Assembly (NCBI GenBank): GCA_008931825.1
Contig: QXVZ01008190.1
Location: 1-31,096 of the forward strand
Reading direction: 5' to 3'
Length of the DNA stretch: 31,096 bases
Origin: Phallusia fumigata
Taxonomy: Eukaryota > Chordata > Ascidiacea > Phlebobranchia > Ascidiidae
Numbering within the stretch: position 1 is the stretch's first letter; each line of letters opens with the position of its first letter. The notes under the pieces were generated by a model. The model was not told the origin of the DNA, made no database searches, and saw only the letters and a list, made by a program, of their open reading frames with translations. The translations under genes and the position numbers were made by a program. Below, one piece after another: positions 21,201 through 29,788 of the stretch.

Positions 21201-24200
21201 GTATGGCATTGATACAGTGGCTACTGAACGCTTAGGTTTCGCTTCGGAAGGCGTGCAGTCAGATGCAGCTGGTCTTGCAGTAGCCCTTTGGTTGAACGCC
21301 ACTTACTGGCTTGTGCTTAAGTGGCAGTAACTATGTAGAGTAATGCAGTTGGGTTGATGCAACTGTATTTTTAACATTGCGCAATTTCTGTACTTTGACG
21401 TCAAAACTACGCCGAATTTAACGAATTTGACTCGCCTTGTCGTCATTTGGGACCTGTATGTACCCCTTAAACCGTCTGTTTACTGTCAATTGAAAAGGAT
21501 GCGCGAAACAAAATCAGTTTTATGTTTTTCGGTAGTCGTGATGATCAGTTCGAGAATTGGATTGCTTCTTGCTAAATATGCGGTTTGCGTTTCGGCGTTC
21601 ATAAAACGTATTTCAGAAAAAAACGATCCTCGTTACCCCCCTGTGGTGTTTAACGAAGACTACAGCTTGGCAGGTGCATAAATTGATCGTGTTTGGCTTC
21701 AGGTAACGTTAGATGCGAATTTGCGTGACCGGATGGACGTTGCTGTACCTCACATCCGAACACATCACAACGTTTTGACGCTTAGGTGATGTTGCAACGT
21801 TCTTAAGGCTGTTGTACGCTACACACTAAACGTGTGTTGTTTAGTTGTTGGCAAAACCAGCTAAGTGTTGGTCAAAATGGTTGCTACAACTTTTAAGATG
21901 TTATTGCCATTAATTACGGACATTTTACTGTTTTAATGCGGGGTCTGATGCAGTGTTCCTTAACTTTTTTACTCGTGGTCCACTATCTCATCAGAATGGC
22001 AAACTTCTCTCATTTTATGATTGCTGTGCATTGTTTCAAATTACTGATGAGCGATTTATTACAATATGTACTATAGTGGGAACCGTATTAATTGGGAAGT
22101 CAACATTTTCATGTATCTTTGTGGCCTATTTTGAAACTGCTCTATGGGCAACTAGTTGAGAAACCCTGGTCTAGCGTAATATTAAAATGTACTGTTAAAA
22201 AGGTTTACAAAAACAACTATGGGCTGATCTGTGATTCCAGCATTGGTACTTTGTTTGAGTGACAAGTATGGTGAGAGTTTGTGTAGGCATATGTCAAGTT
22301 TGAATTCGTGATAGTAAGCAAAACTATCAGCAACATAGATTTTGTTCTGAGATATTTCAACAACAATTTCTAAATGCCTAAGTTGTTTTAAAGCCTTTAT
22401 TTCCTAGTCTAGTGATTGTATAGTGTTGATGTGTTGGTTGAAACCTAAACAATTCTGGCAATGTCCATTGTGAAACCTGTTAAAAAGCTTTATGTTGCAA
22501 CCCTACATTGTGAAAGTCCTGTGTTTCGCTTTTGTTTGTTTTGTCGTCACACCCATAGTTGTGACAGGAACAGCAGTTCCACTGAATTAAATGCGAAATG
22601 CAAAATGGGGAAGTTGTACAGCATTTCCATCAGGTGTGCATAGCACTACCTGATCATGCTTCCTGCTTTGCTAGTTGCTAAAACGTCACAGCGGCAGGAG
22701 GTTTCAATCAATTTTGGGGTTCTCTTGGTACTGTATGCATTTGTATGAAATAACAAAGGCCAATGATCAGTACTTTTTATTTAGTCGGTTACTAGAAAAC
22801 TTGTAATTTTATTCGAAAAGATTTTGACTTTTGCAAATGGCATTTACTTTGTTGCAGCGTAACAGAACTTCTTTAAATTGTATTGTGTTACTGAACTCGT
22901 ATACAATGGGTGACAAGAAAGGTGGAAATGAAATCAAACAAGAGTGTGAAGGTATTGTTAAGTAGAAAGACTGTGTGGGTTTTTTGACTTGGTGTTGGGT
23001 ATCATTTGAATTGACTACTAGAGATTGTTTGGTGAAGGTTGGATGATAATTTTTTTAGTTTCATGTGGTAACAGGTTACCTTCAGATGAACTTGCTACCT
23101 TTTATATGTGACCGCCATTCATATTTTCTGCATCATTGGTGTTCAACTGGTCAAAAAATATAAGAAATTATGTATACATTCACTCCCGATCCCAGTTAAT
23201 ATGTATTGCGATGTTGCTTATTGCCATTGCAGAGGAACCTTCTCTGCCAGAGCCAATTGTTCCCGAAATTCCAACTCAGGAACCTATTGACCCCCCTAAG
23301 CCTGAGATAGAACCTGAAACAGTGCCCCCGGTGGAAGAGGTAGAGAAACCTCAAGATGGCAAAGAGTCATCGCCTTTCGATGTTTCGTCCCTTCTTACGT
23401 GTGATGTTGGTGGAGGTATTAGCCGAATTTGCATGCTGTGTTAGTGTGCCAACTGCAGTCATACCAAGCAGTCAGTTAAACCACACAAGCCATAGTTTGC
23501 TTTTTTAACTTGCAGTGATGTGGCAAACTTTTGCTTTCTCATCTGATGCACATTGGTTTAACAATGATTTTGAAAGCAATCAATACTTCCTGCATGGAAC
23601 TGCCACACTAATTCACATCAGAATTATGTGAACAACTGAAAATAGTTCTAGCATGGAAAAATCTTGACATAATAACATAGCAACACTTCATAGCTAAGGA
23701 GAATGAAAACAAAATGAGAAATATTTTTTAAATAAACATCAAATAAACAATTTCTAAACATATTAAGGATCTATGGAATCTAAATTCATTGCTTTGTTTA
23801 TCGCATTCCAAGATACAGAGGTTGTCAAATTTTGGCATTTTAAATACCATACATTGTTTCACTTTACATGTGGATTTGGTTTGATACCAGTGCAAATTAG
23901 ACNCACTTCATAGCTAAGGAGAATGAAAACAAAATGAAACAACAAAACAAATATTTTGTAGAATAAATAAATACCAAAACTTTTTAAATAACAACGTATC
24001 AAATAAACAACTTGTGAACATATTTGAGATCCATGCTTTCTAGGAACTTTTTTACTGAATAAAAACATTGTGTTAAAAGTTCATTGCTTTGTTTTTCACA
24101 TTCAAGACATAGAGGTTTTCAAATTTTGGTATTTTAAACACCTTAGATTTATTCCACTTTACTTATGGATTTGGTTTGATACCAGTGCAAATTAGACTTT

Positions 24201-27200
24201 CCCATCACAGTCTGGCAATGTTGTGCTTGCGCTTAAATCTTGCAGCATGAAAGGCAAGTAAAATTGCTTGTGTACTTTCAGGGGACGAGGAGAAAAGTAG
24301 CACAGTGCAGTGTGATGATCCAGGTACAAATACATACACAGCCTAAATCAATAAAATCAATATCCAATTGTTGCCTTGGAGTCATTGCTTGTCATTAGAT
24401 ACACACACTCACACATTCTCACCAGCATTGAAAACTAATTGGTAGTCAATGGTATTGTCCAACCATAACACTGGGCCAGTTCAGTTATGGACCTATAAAA
24501 ACATACTTTATGCTAGCTTTGTGTAATAAACCGTGCCTGCAGAAAATTTTTGTCAAAAATAAATAATGGTTTCATGATATTTAATGAAAATTGGCAACTC
24601 TTTTTTCTGAATTCCCCTAAAAATCAGTTAATATATGTAGCATGACACTTTCTATGTCACATTGAACAAGCAACGACTCAGTGCCATAGCTCTAGAAATA
24701 TTATTCAGTTATGCCCAGCTTGTAGGTAAAAGCATCATTTTTGCACACAAAGTTTCACATTTTGTAGCAGAGAAAGCTTGCAAACAGATTCACTGTAGCA
24801 TGCAAACATTGACAAATGTCATGTCAGTTTTGCAGCATAGATACAGCTTAACATCATGCAGTCATTCAGTGTAGTAAGGCATGATGGTTTGACAGACTTT
24901 ATTGCATGCTGTTTTTTGTGCTGTTTTCGGTGTGCATCCTTTTTGGTGTTAGCTTTTCTTTAACATTGCTTTATTTTAGCGCTAAGTTATGTAAAATAAC
25001 TGCTTTTTTATTTCTTTTTGCAAGCATTTGCATTTTGGCATGAATGCAGTAAGTATGTTTTTTTTAGAAAGCCAATACAACAAGTTACATAGACCTAACA
25101 AAGTAACTAAAAATCTAGAACAACCAGAACACTGTAACAAAATGTAATCATCTTGCTTCCAATATAATATAATAACAGAAATAATTTAATTCAACCCTTT
25201 TATCAAATTTTTTGGTTTCCCCTTGTCTTTCCAAGGCCCAAAAATTTATCGAAGTTGCCTTGCATTTTGTCACGTACTGGCTTTTTGTTTTTTTTAAATC
25301 AATCATGAAATTTGTTGCACATGTTTTTACTGATCTACTTCCCATTCATACTGCAGTGCCTTAAACTTATATTACCCTATAGTCGTCGATCTGCTGTACT
25401 GGAAGGATGTGAAGGTGTCAGCAGTAACATTTGGCCTGACGCTTCTGATTCTTAATTCTCTCTGCTGCTGCAGTATAGTGTCGGTGTTCTCATACCTGAC
25501 GCTGTCACTACTCACTGTCACCATCTCATTTCGTTTCTATAAGTTTGTCATTCAGACCCTCAACGGAACACAACAGCCTAACCCATTTCAGTAAGTAGTT
25601 GAAAACCATATGTATACATCAACTATGCAGTACATGGATGCAGAATACTTAAATTGACATTTGGGTGACAAATATTGAAACAAGAATAACCTTAACTTTT
25701 ACCNGATTCACTGTAGCATGCAAACATTGACAAACTCCATGTCAGTTTTGCAGCATAGATACAGCTTAACATCATGCAGTCATTCAGTGTAGTAAGGCAT
25801 GATGGTTTGACAGACTTTATTGCATGCTGTTTTTTGTGCTGTTTTCGGTGTGCATCCTTTTTGGTGTTAGCTTTTCTTTAACATTGCTTTATTTTAGCGC
25901 TAAGTTATGTAAAATAACTGCTTTTTTATTTCTTTTTGCAAGCATTTGCATTTTGGCATGAATGCAGTAAGTATGTTTTTTTAGAAAGCCAATACAACAA
26001 GTTACATAGACCTAACAAAGTGACTAAAAATCTAGGACAACCAGAACACTGTAACAAAATGCAATCATCTTGCTTCCAATATTATATGATAACAGAAATA
26101 ATATAATTCGACCCTTTTATCAAATTTTTTGGTTTCCCCTTGTCTTTCCAAGGCCCAAAAAGTTATAGAAGTTGCCTTGCATTTTGTCACGTACTGGCTT
26201 TTTGTTTTTTTTCATGAAATTTGTTGCACATGTTTTTACTGATCTACTTCCCATTTATACTGCTGTGCCTTAAACTTATATTACCCTATAGTCGTCGATC
26301 TGCTGTACTGGAAGGATGTGAAGGTGTCAGCAGTAACATTTGGCCTGACGCTTCTGATTCTTAATTCTCTCTGCTGCTGCAGTATAGTGTCGGTGTTCTC
26401 ATACCTGACGCTGTCACTACTCACTGTCACCATCTCATTTCGTTTCTATAAGTTTGTCATTCAGACCCTCAACGGAACACAACAGCCTAACCCATTTCAG
26501 TAAGTAGTTGAAAACCATATGTATACATCAACTATGCAGTACATGGATGCAGAATACTTAAATTGACATTTGGGTGACAAATATTGAAACAAGAATAACC
26601 TTAACTTTTACCTACTTATATATAAAATTTGGGGGGTTTATGTTGTCTAGGTTGGCCCAAGTTTGTGAGCATCTGGGGCTGCAATAGTGTTTTAGCAAAA
26701 GCGTACAGGCTGCAAACATAATGGTAGTGCATTGTGATTAAAAATTGTACATGTATTTCTCTTTAACTATGTCTAATACTTCGAGTCTTCATTTAAAAAT
26801 TATGGAATATTCAATCTGCTCCTTGTACCACAAGTGTATCAAACTGTTATGACAAACTTCCTCATAGATCATTACTTGATGCGGAAGTGACATTGTCAGC
26901 TGAGCAGGTGCACAAGTACACTGATGCAATTTTGTCTCGTGTAAACGCTTTCATTGTCAACACCCGAGATTTGGTGCTGGTGAAAAACACTGTTGCTTCA
27001 CTTAAGGTATTTTGAAAGTGTTTAGTTTCTCGTGGTGTTTGATGTGCTTCAAGTTTTTTGTTTAACCAGGCATTTTGCTGTCATAAACAAGTATTTGTTA
27101 ATTTGTCCACAGTTTGGAGTTTTCTTGTGGTTTCTCACCTACATTGGAGCTTGCTTTAATGGCCTCACCATTCTCATCATCAGTAAGTCTTCAAATCGTC

Positions 27201-27673
27201 AGAATATTTTACTCAAGCCAACATACAATTGTAATCCAAGCAAATCCTATTTACTACCTTGCTCCATGCTGTAGACACTTATCCTGTAAACCAGGGTTTG
27301 ATAAAAAGCTTTTACTGTTTGCACACTGCGTAAATGATGAGAAAATACAGTATGCAAAACATAAGAAGAGCTGTGTAACATAAATTATATCATACATAAA
27401 TTATACCATACCTTAAAGGTTTCAAGTAGAAAACTATAAAGACAGTCCAGTCCAGGTACCTCTCGCCTAGACTGAAATCCAGTAACAACCAACTTTTAAG
27501 GATAATCAACTTCTTTGTTTACAGGCGATATTCTGGCTTTCGTTCTCCCACCAGTTTACCAAAAATATCAGAAGCCCATCGACAATTACTATGGCCAGGC
27601 TGCTGGAAAAGCATGTGAAGTTATGGCTCTTGTTCGATCTAAAATTCCTGGTGCTAAGCCCAAAGCAGAGTAA
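15288..27673 (+). CDS. RTN: Reticulon with long modular N-terminus and C-terminal reticulon homology domain
   Basis: Shapes tubular ER membrane through two hydrophobic hairpins. Coding exons: 15288-15411 (ATG), 15627-15737, 16103-16135, 18059-18121, 19166-19387, 21617-21673, 23233-23415, 24282-24323, then the homology domain: 25383-25590 (or its copy 26292-26499), 26868-27006, 27113-27182 and 27525-27673 (TAA). All joins are GT-AG and in phase. The homology domain (about 188 residues) begins VVDLLYWKDVKVSAVTFG, has hairpin one (LLILNSLCCCSIVSVFSY) and SVTISFR-type TVTISFRFYK, an acidic/amphipathic loop (LSAEQVHKYTDAIL), hairpin two (FGVFLWFLTYIGACFNGL), PPVYQKYQ, and ends KIPGAKPKAE, very close to vertebrate RTN ends. 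The N-terminal exons are acidic, Pro/Glu-rich and disordered, as in other reticulons. Every exon before the domain is phase 1-1, so skipping keeps frame. Two alternative start exons are listed separately. Which cassette exons are used together is inference. Confidence 0.93.
16103..16135 (+). CDS. RTN: Reticulon 33-bp cassette exon
   Basis: Flanked by CATCACAG and G|GTGAGT, it encodes E-ISLMKHLDPR-G in phase 1-1. A strong donor and an 11-codon in-frame fit support it. It lies between the first start exon and the second promoter, so it would be limited to long isoforms. Confidence 0.6.
17006..17024 (+). CDS. RTN: Alternative first coding exon of reticulon (MSSLYY-)
   Basis: An ATG at 17006 encodes MSSLYY plus one base before the donor G|GTAAGT, giving a phase-1 end identical to that of exon 15288-15411. 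It would join in frame to the exon at 18059 (MSSLYYDDEPASNQ...) or any later cassette. The 400 bp upstream is less AT-rich than surrounding introns and has TGACGTAA near 16674, consistent with an internal promoter. The evidence is positional and phase-based; no transcript was seen. Confidence 0.6.
18059..18121 (+). CDS. RTN: Reticulon 63-bp cassette exon
   Basis: The acceptor GGTTTAG and donor G|GTACAA enclose a phase 1-1 exon encoding D-DEPASNQRLQDYYDQLPTET-G, an acidic, Gln/Tyr-containing segment like the other N-terminal modules. The frame is also open upstream, but that sequence looks intronic. Confidence 0.6.
18847..18867. promoter_or_regulatory. 21-nt perfect palindrome centred on an AP-1/Maf-type site
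   Basis: TATTCACTGA-C-TCAGTGAATA is a perfect inverted repeat around one central base. Its core, TGACTCA, is the AP-1 (Fos/Jun) consensus and the arms resemble a half-matched Maf element. It lies in a reticulon intron between the second promoter and the large cassette exon at 19166. Regulatory function is inference. Confidence 0.4.
19063..19080 (+). CDS. RTN: Possible reticulon 18-bp microexon
   Basis: CTTTAACTACAG precedes GGGATGTTTGTAGTGAAG, followed by GTACCA. Read in phase 1-1 it gives G-DVCSE-G, in frame with the other modules. The acceptor is good and the donor modest. At 18 bp, chance cannot be excluded. Confidence 0.25.
19166..19387 (+). CDS. RTN: Reticulon 222-bp cassette exon
   Basis: This is the largest N-terminal module: 74 codons in phase 1-1, with acceptor AATTTTTAAG and a weak donor G|GTGGCT. 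It encodes an acidic segment with VAEEESDPANLHSN near the start, APLVDIPASSFAGV in the middle and GECEDSPEELLKQ at the end. The high GC and codon balance against the neighbouring introns mark it as coding. A stop lies just upstream of the acceptor, which fixes the start side. Confidence 0.7.
20855..21330. promoter_or_regulatory. GC-enriched segment with E-box and CRE-like sites inside reticulon intron
   Basis: CACGTG at 20863-20868 and TGACGTCG at 20875-20882 lie 6 bp apart. They open a roughly 450-bp stretch noticeably richer in GC than its surroundings and open in frames on both strands (21103-21330 plus, 21302-21039 minus). No ATG exon ending in a phase-1 donor was found. It may be an enhancer, a further promoter or an old insertion. 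Confidence 0.25.
21617..21673 (+). CDS. RTN: Reticulon 57-bp cassette exon
   Basis: The acceptor CGTATTTCAG and donor G|GTGCAT enclose a phase 1-1 exon encoding E-KNDPRYPPVVFNEDYSLA-G, which has the acidic, proline-containing character of the other modules. A stop follows three codons past the donor. Confidence 0.55.
21951..22168. mobile_element. Second hAT-like MITE in a reticulon intron
   Basis: The element (218 bp) begins CAGTGTTCCTTAAC and ends GTTGAGAAACCCTG, whose reverse complement is CAGGGTTTCTCAAC; 11 of 14 terminal bases match. The 8 bp on each side, GTCTGATG and GTCTAGCG, agree at 5 positions, consistent with an aged target duplication. There is no coding capacity. The termini differ from those of the element at 4342, so it is a different family. 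Confidence 0.6.
22856..22857 (+). promoter_or_regulatory. Splice acceptor before third reticulon start exon
   Basis: CATTTACTTTGTTGCAG ends at 22857, 48 bases before the ATG at 22906. It allows either a cis-spliced leader or a spliced-leader trans-splice site. Confidence 0.35.
22906..22951 (+). CDS. RTN: Third alternative first coding exon of reticulon (MGDKKGG-)
   Basis: An ATG at 22906 encodes MGDKKGGNEIKQECE plus one base before G|GTATTG, again phase 1. It joins in frame to the exons at 23233 or 24282, giving a short isoform made almost entirely of the homology domain, like vertebrate RTN-C forms. Stops in the leader fix the start. Confidence 0.6.
23233..23415 (+). CDS. RTN: Reticulon 183-bp Pro/Glu-rich exon
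   Basis: The acceptor TATTGCCATTGCAG and donor G|GTATTA enclose 61 codons in phase 1-1: EEPSLPEPIVPEIPTQEP, then further P/E repeats, ending SSLLTCDVGG. Proline alternates with Glu/Ile, which predicts an extended disordered arm. It is common to all proposed isoforms. Confidence 0.75.
23684..24197. repeat. Direct duplication across an N gap (copies 23684-23902 and 23904-24197)
   Basis: Both copies start CACTTCATAGCTAAGGAG and end TTTGATACCAGTGCAAATTAGAC. They differ by substitutions and by about 75 bp of indels. Copy one ends exactly at the N (23903) and copy two starts directly after it, as expected for two overlapping contigs from different haplotypes placed end to end. It is intronic in reticulon. 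Confidence 0.8.
24282..24323 (+). CDS. RTN: Reticulon 42-bp linker exon before the homology domain
   Basis: The acceptor GTACTTTCAG and donor G|GTACAA enclose a phase 1-1 exon encoding G-DEEKSSTVQCDDP-G. It is the last acidic module before the homology domain. Confidence 0.65.
24787..26612. repeat. ~0.91-kb direct duplication across an N gap, including a reticulon exon
   Basis: Copies 24787-25703 and 25705-26612 are nearly identical, with a few substitutions and small indels in the introns. The contained 208-bp exon is the same in both. Copy one ends at the N (25704) and copy two begins directly after it. Because 208 is not a multiple of 3, using both exons would break the frame. This is best read as an unmerged allelic overlap and not as a true tandem duplication. 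Confidence 0.85.
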
Positions 27674-28712
27674 CTCTGCATTTAGGCTTTAAGCAAAAGG
27701 AGCCGACTTAGCCATACTTTTGTGTCGTTTCATTGTTCTATAACTCTTGTGTGTGTAAAGGTTAAAGTTTTTTGAGGTATGTTCTGTTTTTGGTGGTTCG
27801 AATATAAAACAGTGGACAGGGGCACACAAGTTTTTGAGGTACCTTTACTGGAAAGAAAGATTAAATGCCTGGATACCTTACTTTCATTGCAATTTACATG
27901 AATTTATCACTTTTTGGTGCATGCATTCATTGTTTTGTGTTACAAGCTTACAACAAACCAAGCTCTGAAATAAAATTGAACATAAACTTTGTATTGCAAG
28001 AAATTTATAAAAACCAAAAGCAAAGCACACTTTGGGCACTTGTTTTAACAAGTTCTTTGCTGAAAACTTTATCAGAAGTTCACTAACATTTGCATTGTGT
28101 TCTGTCGTTTTCCAATGCAATTCACTATCTGCACATTGCACAAAGCAACTAGGTCTATTCGTGGCTCATATCTTTTGTAAATGTTGCTGTGTAGATGTTT
28201 GCCCCCAATATAAACTGTACAAATCCTATTCCTGTTTGAATTTTCTTGCTAAAACATGTAAAGTTCTTTTGTTAAATGGCCTGTTGCTTCGTCATGCTTT
28301 TGCATTTGGTTCTCGAGTATTCTTCACAACAAAACGCTTAAAACCATTTAATAAACTGGTGACAACAAATCTGGTATTTGGAAAGTTTCTGAAATTTCGC
28401 TTTTTAGGAAAAAGAGATGGGAAAACTGGCAAGGTTAGTTACGTTTTTGCTGTGTGCCGTACAGCCATCCTTCGTGACGTGACGTGTAGATAAAAATCCA
28501 GTTGAAATTGGACGTTGTGCGAACGTCGACAGAATGAAGAAAAAAAAAAAAAACACTGAAAAAAGTTTGTCAAAAATATAATAACCTTTACGAGACGCAG
28601 GGATATAGAATTGCCAACTCTGTTAAGTCGTAATAAAGGACTGGATTTCATTTTTTCACAAACATTTCATTCCAACCAAATTACGGCTCGATTTTGTGAA
28701 GAGCCTCATCGC
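27674..28712. other. Reticulon 3' UTR and intergenic sequence
   Basis: ATTAAA at 27860-27865 and AATAAA at 27969-27974 are candidate poly(A) signals 190 and 300 bases past the stop. A poly(A) run near 28537-28551 is simple sequence. The open frames here (such as 28032-28493 plus) lack splice or motif support. Confidence 0.4.
27969..27974 (+). terminator. Candidate poly(A) signal of reticulon
   Basis: AATAAA lies about 300 bases after the TAA at 27671-27673. ATTAAA at 27860 is an alternative. Confidence 0.35.
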
Positions 28713-28944
28713 CAAGGATGACAGTACGATACGCAGCAAAATTATCAAAAGGTGCAGCATGCCCAACGCAACGAGGTACGTGATACGCACAAATCAATAC
28801 GGACCGTACCGATTCCTATCCTTAACAATACATGGTAGTACCTACGGTGCGCAGCAAAATTCATCTAAAGGTACTGTCCGACCTTAGTAACGAGGTACGT
28901 GGTACGCACAACTCAATACGTACCGTACCGCACTGCCATCCTTG
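28713..28944. mobile_element. 232-bp palindrome-rich repeat with 21-bp imperfect terminal inverted repeats
   Basis: The left end CAAGGATGACAGTACGATACG and the reverse complement of the right end, CAAGGATGGCAGTGCGGTACG, match at 18 of 21. The interior is two diverged ~115-bp direct repeats, each with CGCAGCAAAATT and ACGAGGTACG and each with GGTACG/CGTACC hairpin arms. No target duplication was recognised. It is likely a non-autonomous DNA element. A second copy lacking the left end occurs at 29278-29450 through the assembly duplication. Confidence 0.5.
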
Positions 28945-29788
28945 CAAATCTCAACCTTGTACACAATACCCCATATTTAATTGTTTAGGTTCCTCGTGTG
29001 TCTCTGTTCAGATATTGAACTACCAGTCAAAACGATTTCGACTGTAGGACAACCAGTGTTATTTCAAAGGACAAATAGAACTGAATAAAGCACTGTCTTT
29101 TAAAATAAAGGCGGTTGGCAATCCGTTATGAAACTACAGAAATATAAAACTGATTAATTCTCCAAAAATTACCGGTTGATTGCATCCAGATGTGGTTGAG
29201 TGGATTCACGTGTTTCTGTTGCTGTTTGCTTCGTCTTCAGTGTGAAAGGGAATCTTGTAATTTAGGCAGAATGTTGNCCAACGCAACGAGGTACTTGATA
29301 CGCACAAATCAATACGTACCGTACCGATTCCTATCAATTCATGGTACGTACGGTGCGCAGCAAAATTCATCTAAAGGTACTGTCCAACCTTAGTAACGAG
29401 GTACGTTGTACGCGCAACTCAGTACGTACCGTACCGCACTGCCATCCTTGCAAATCGCAACCTTGTTGTACATAATACCCCATATTTAATTGTTTAGGTT
29501 CCTCGTGTGTCTCTGTTCAGATATTGAACTACCAGTCAAAACGATTTCTAAGTATAGGACAACCAGCGTTATTTCAAAGGACAAATAGAACTGAATAAAG
29601 CACTGTCTTTTAAAATAAAGGCGGTTGGCAATCCGTTATGAACCTACAGAAATATAAAACCGATAATTCTCAAAAAATTACCGGTTGATTGCATCCAGAT
29701 GTGCTTGAGTGGATTCACGTGTTTCTATTGCTGTTTGCTTCTTCATCTTCAGTGCAAAAGGGAATCTTGTAATTTAGGCAGAATGTTG
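28763..29788. repeat. ~0.51-kb direct duplication across an N gap, including the EXOSC5 leader and start codon
   Basis: Copies 28763-29276 and 29278-29788 differ by scattered substitutions and short indels. Copy one ends in ATGTTG directly at the N (29277). The same ATGTTG in copy two is the start of EXOSC5. Same signature as the two duplications in reticulon, so a contig overlap of two haplotypes. Confidence 0.82.
29751..29752 (+). promoter_or_regulatory. Splice acceptor 30 bases before the EXOSC5 start
   Basis: A long pyrimidine tract (TGCTTCTTCATCTTCAG) ends at 29752, shortly before the ATG at 29783. No donor partner is evident upstream, so a spliced-leader trans-splice site is possible. 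The duplicate copy before the N shares it. Confidence 0.4.

Noticed and set aside
27795..27805. GGTTCGAAT resembling a tRNA T-arm
   Set aside because: No acceptor stem, D-arm or anticodon arm can be folded around it.
28032..28493. 153-codon plus-strand open frame after reticulon
   Set aside because: No motif, no splice context, composition like the surrounding 3' sequence, and a competing antisense frame.
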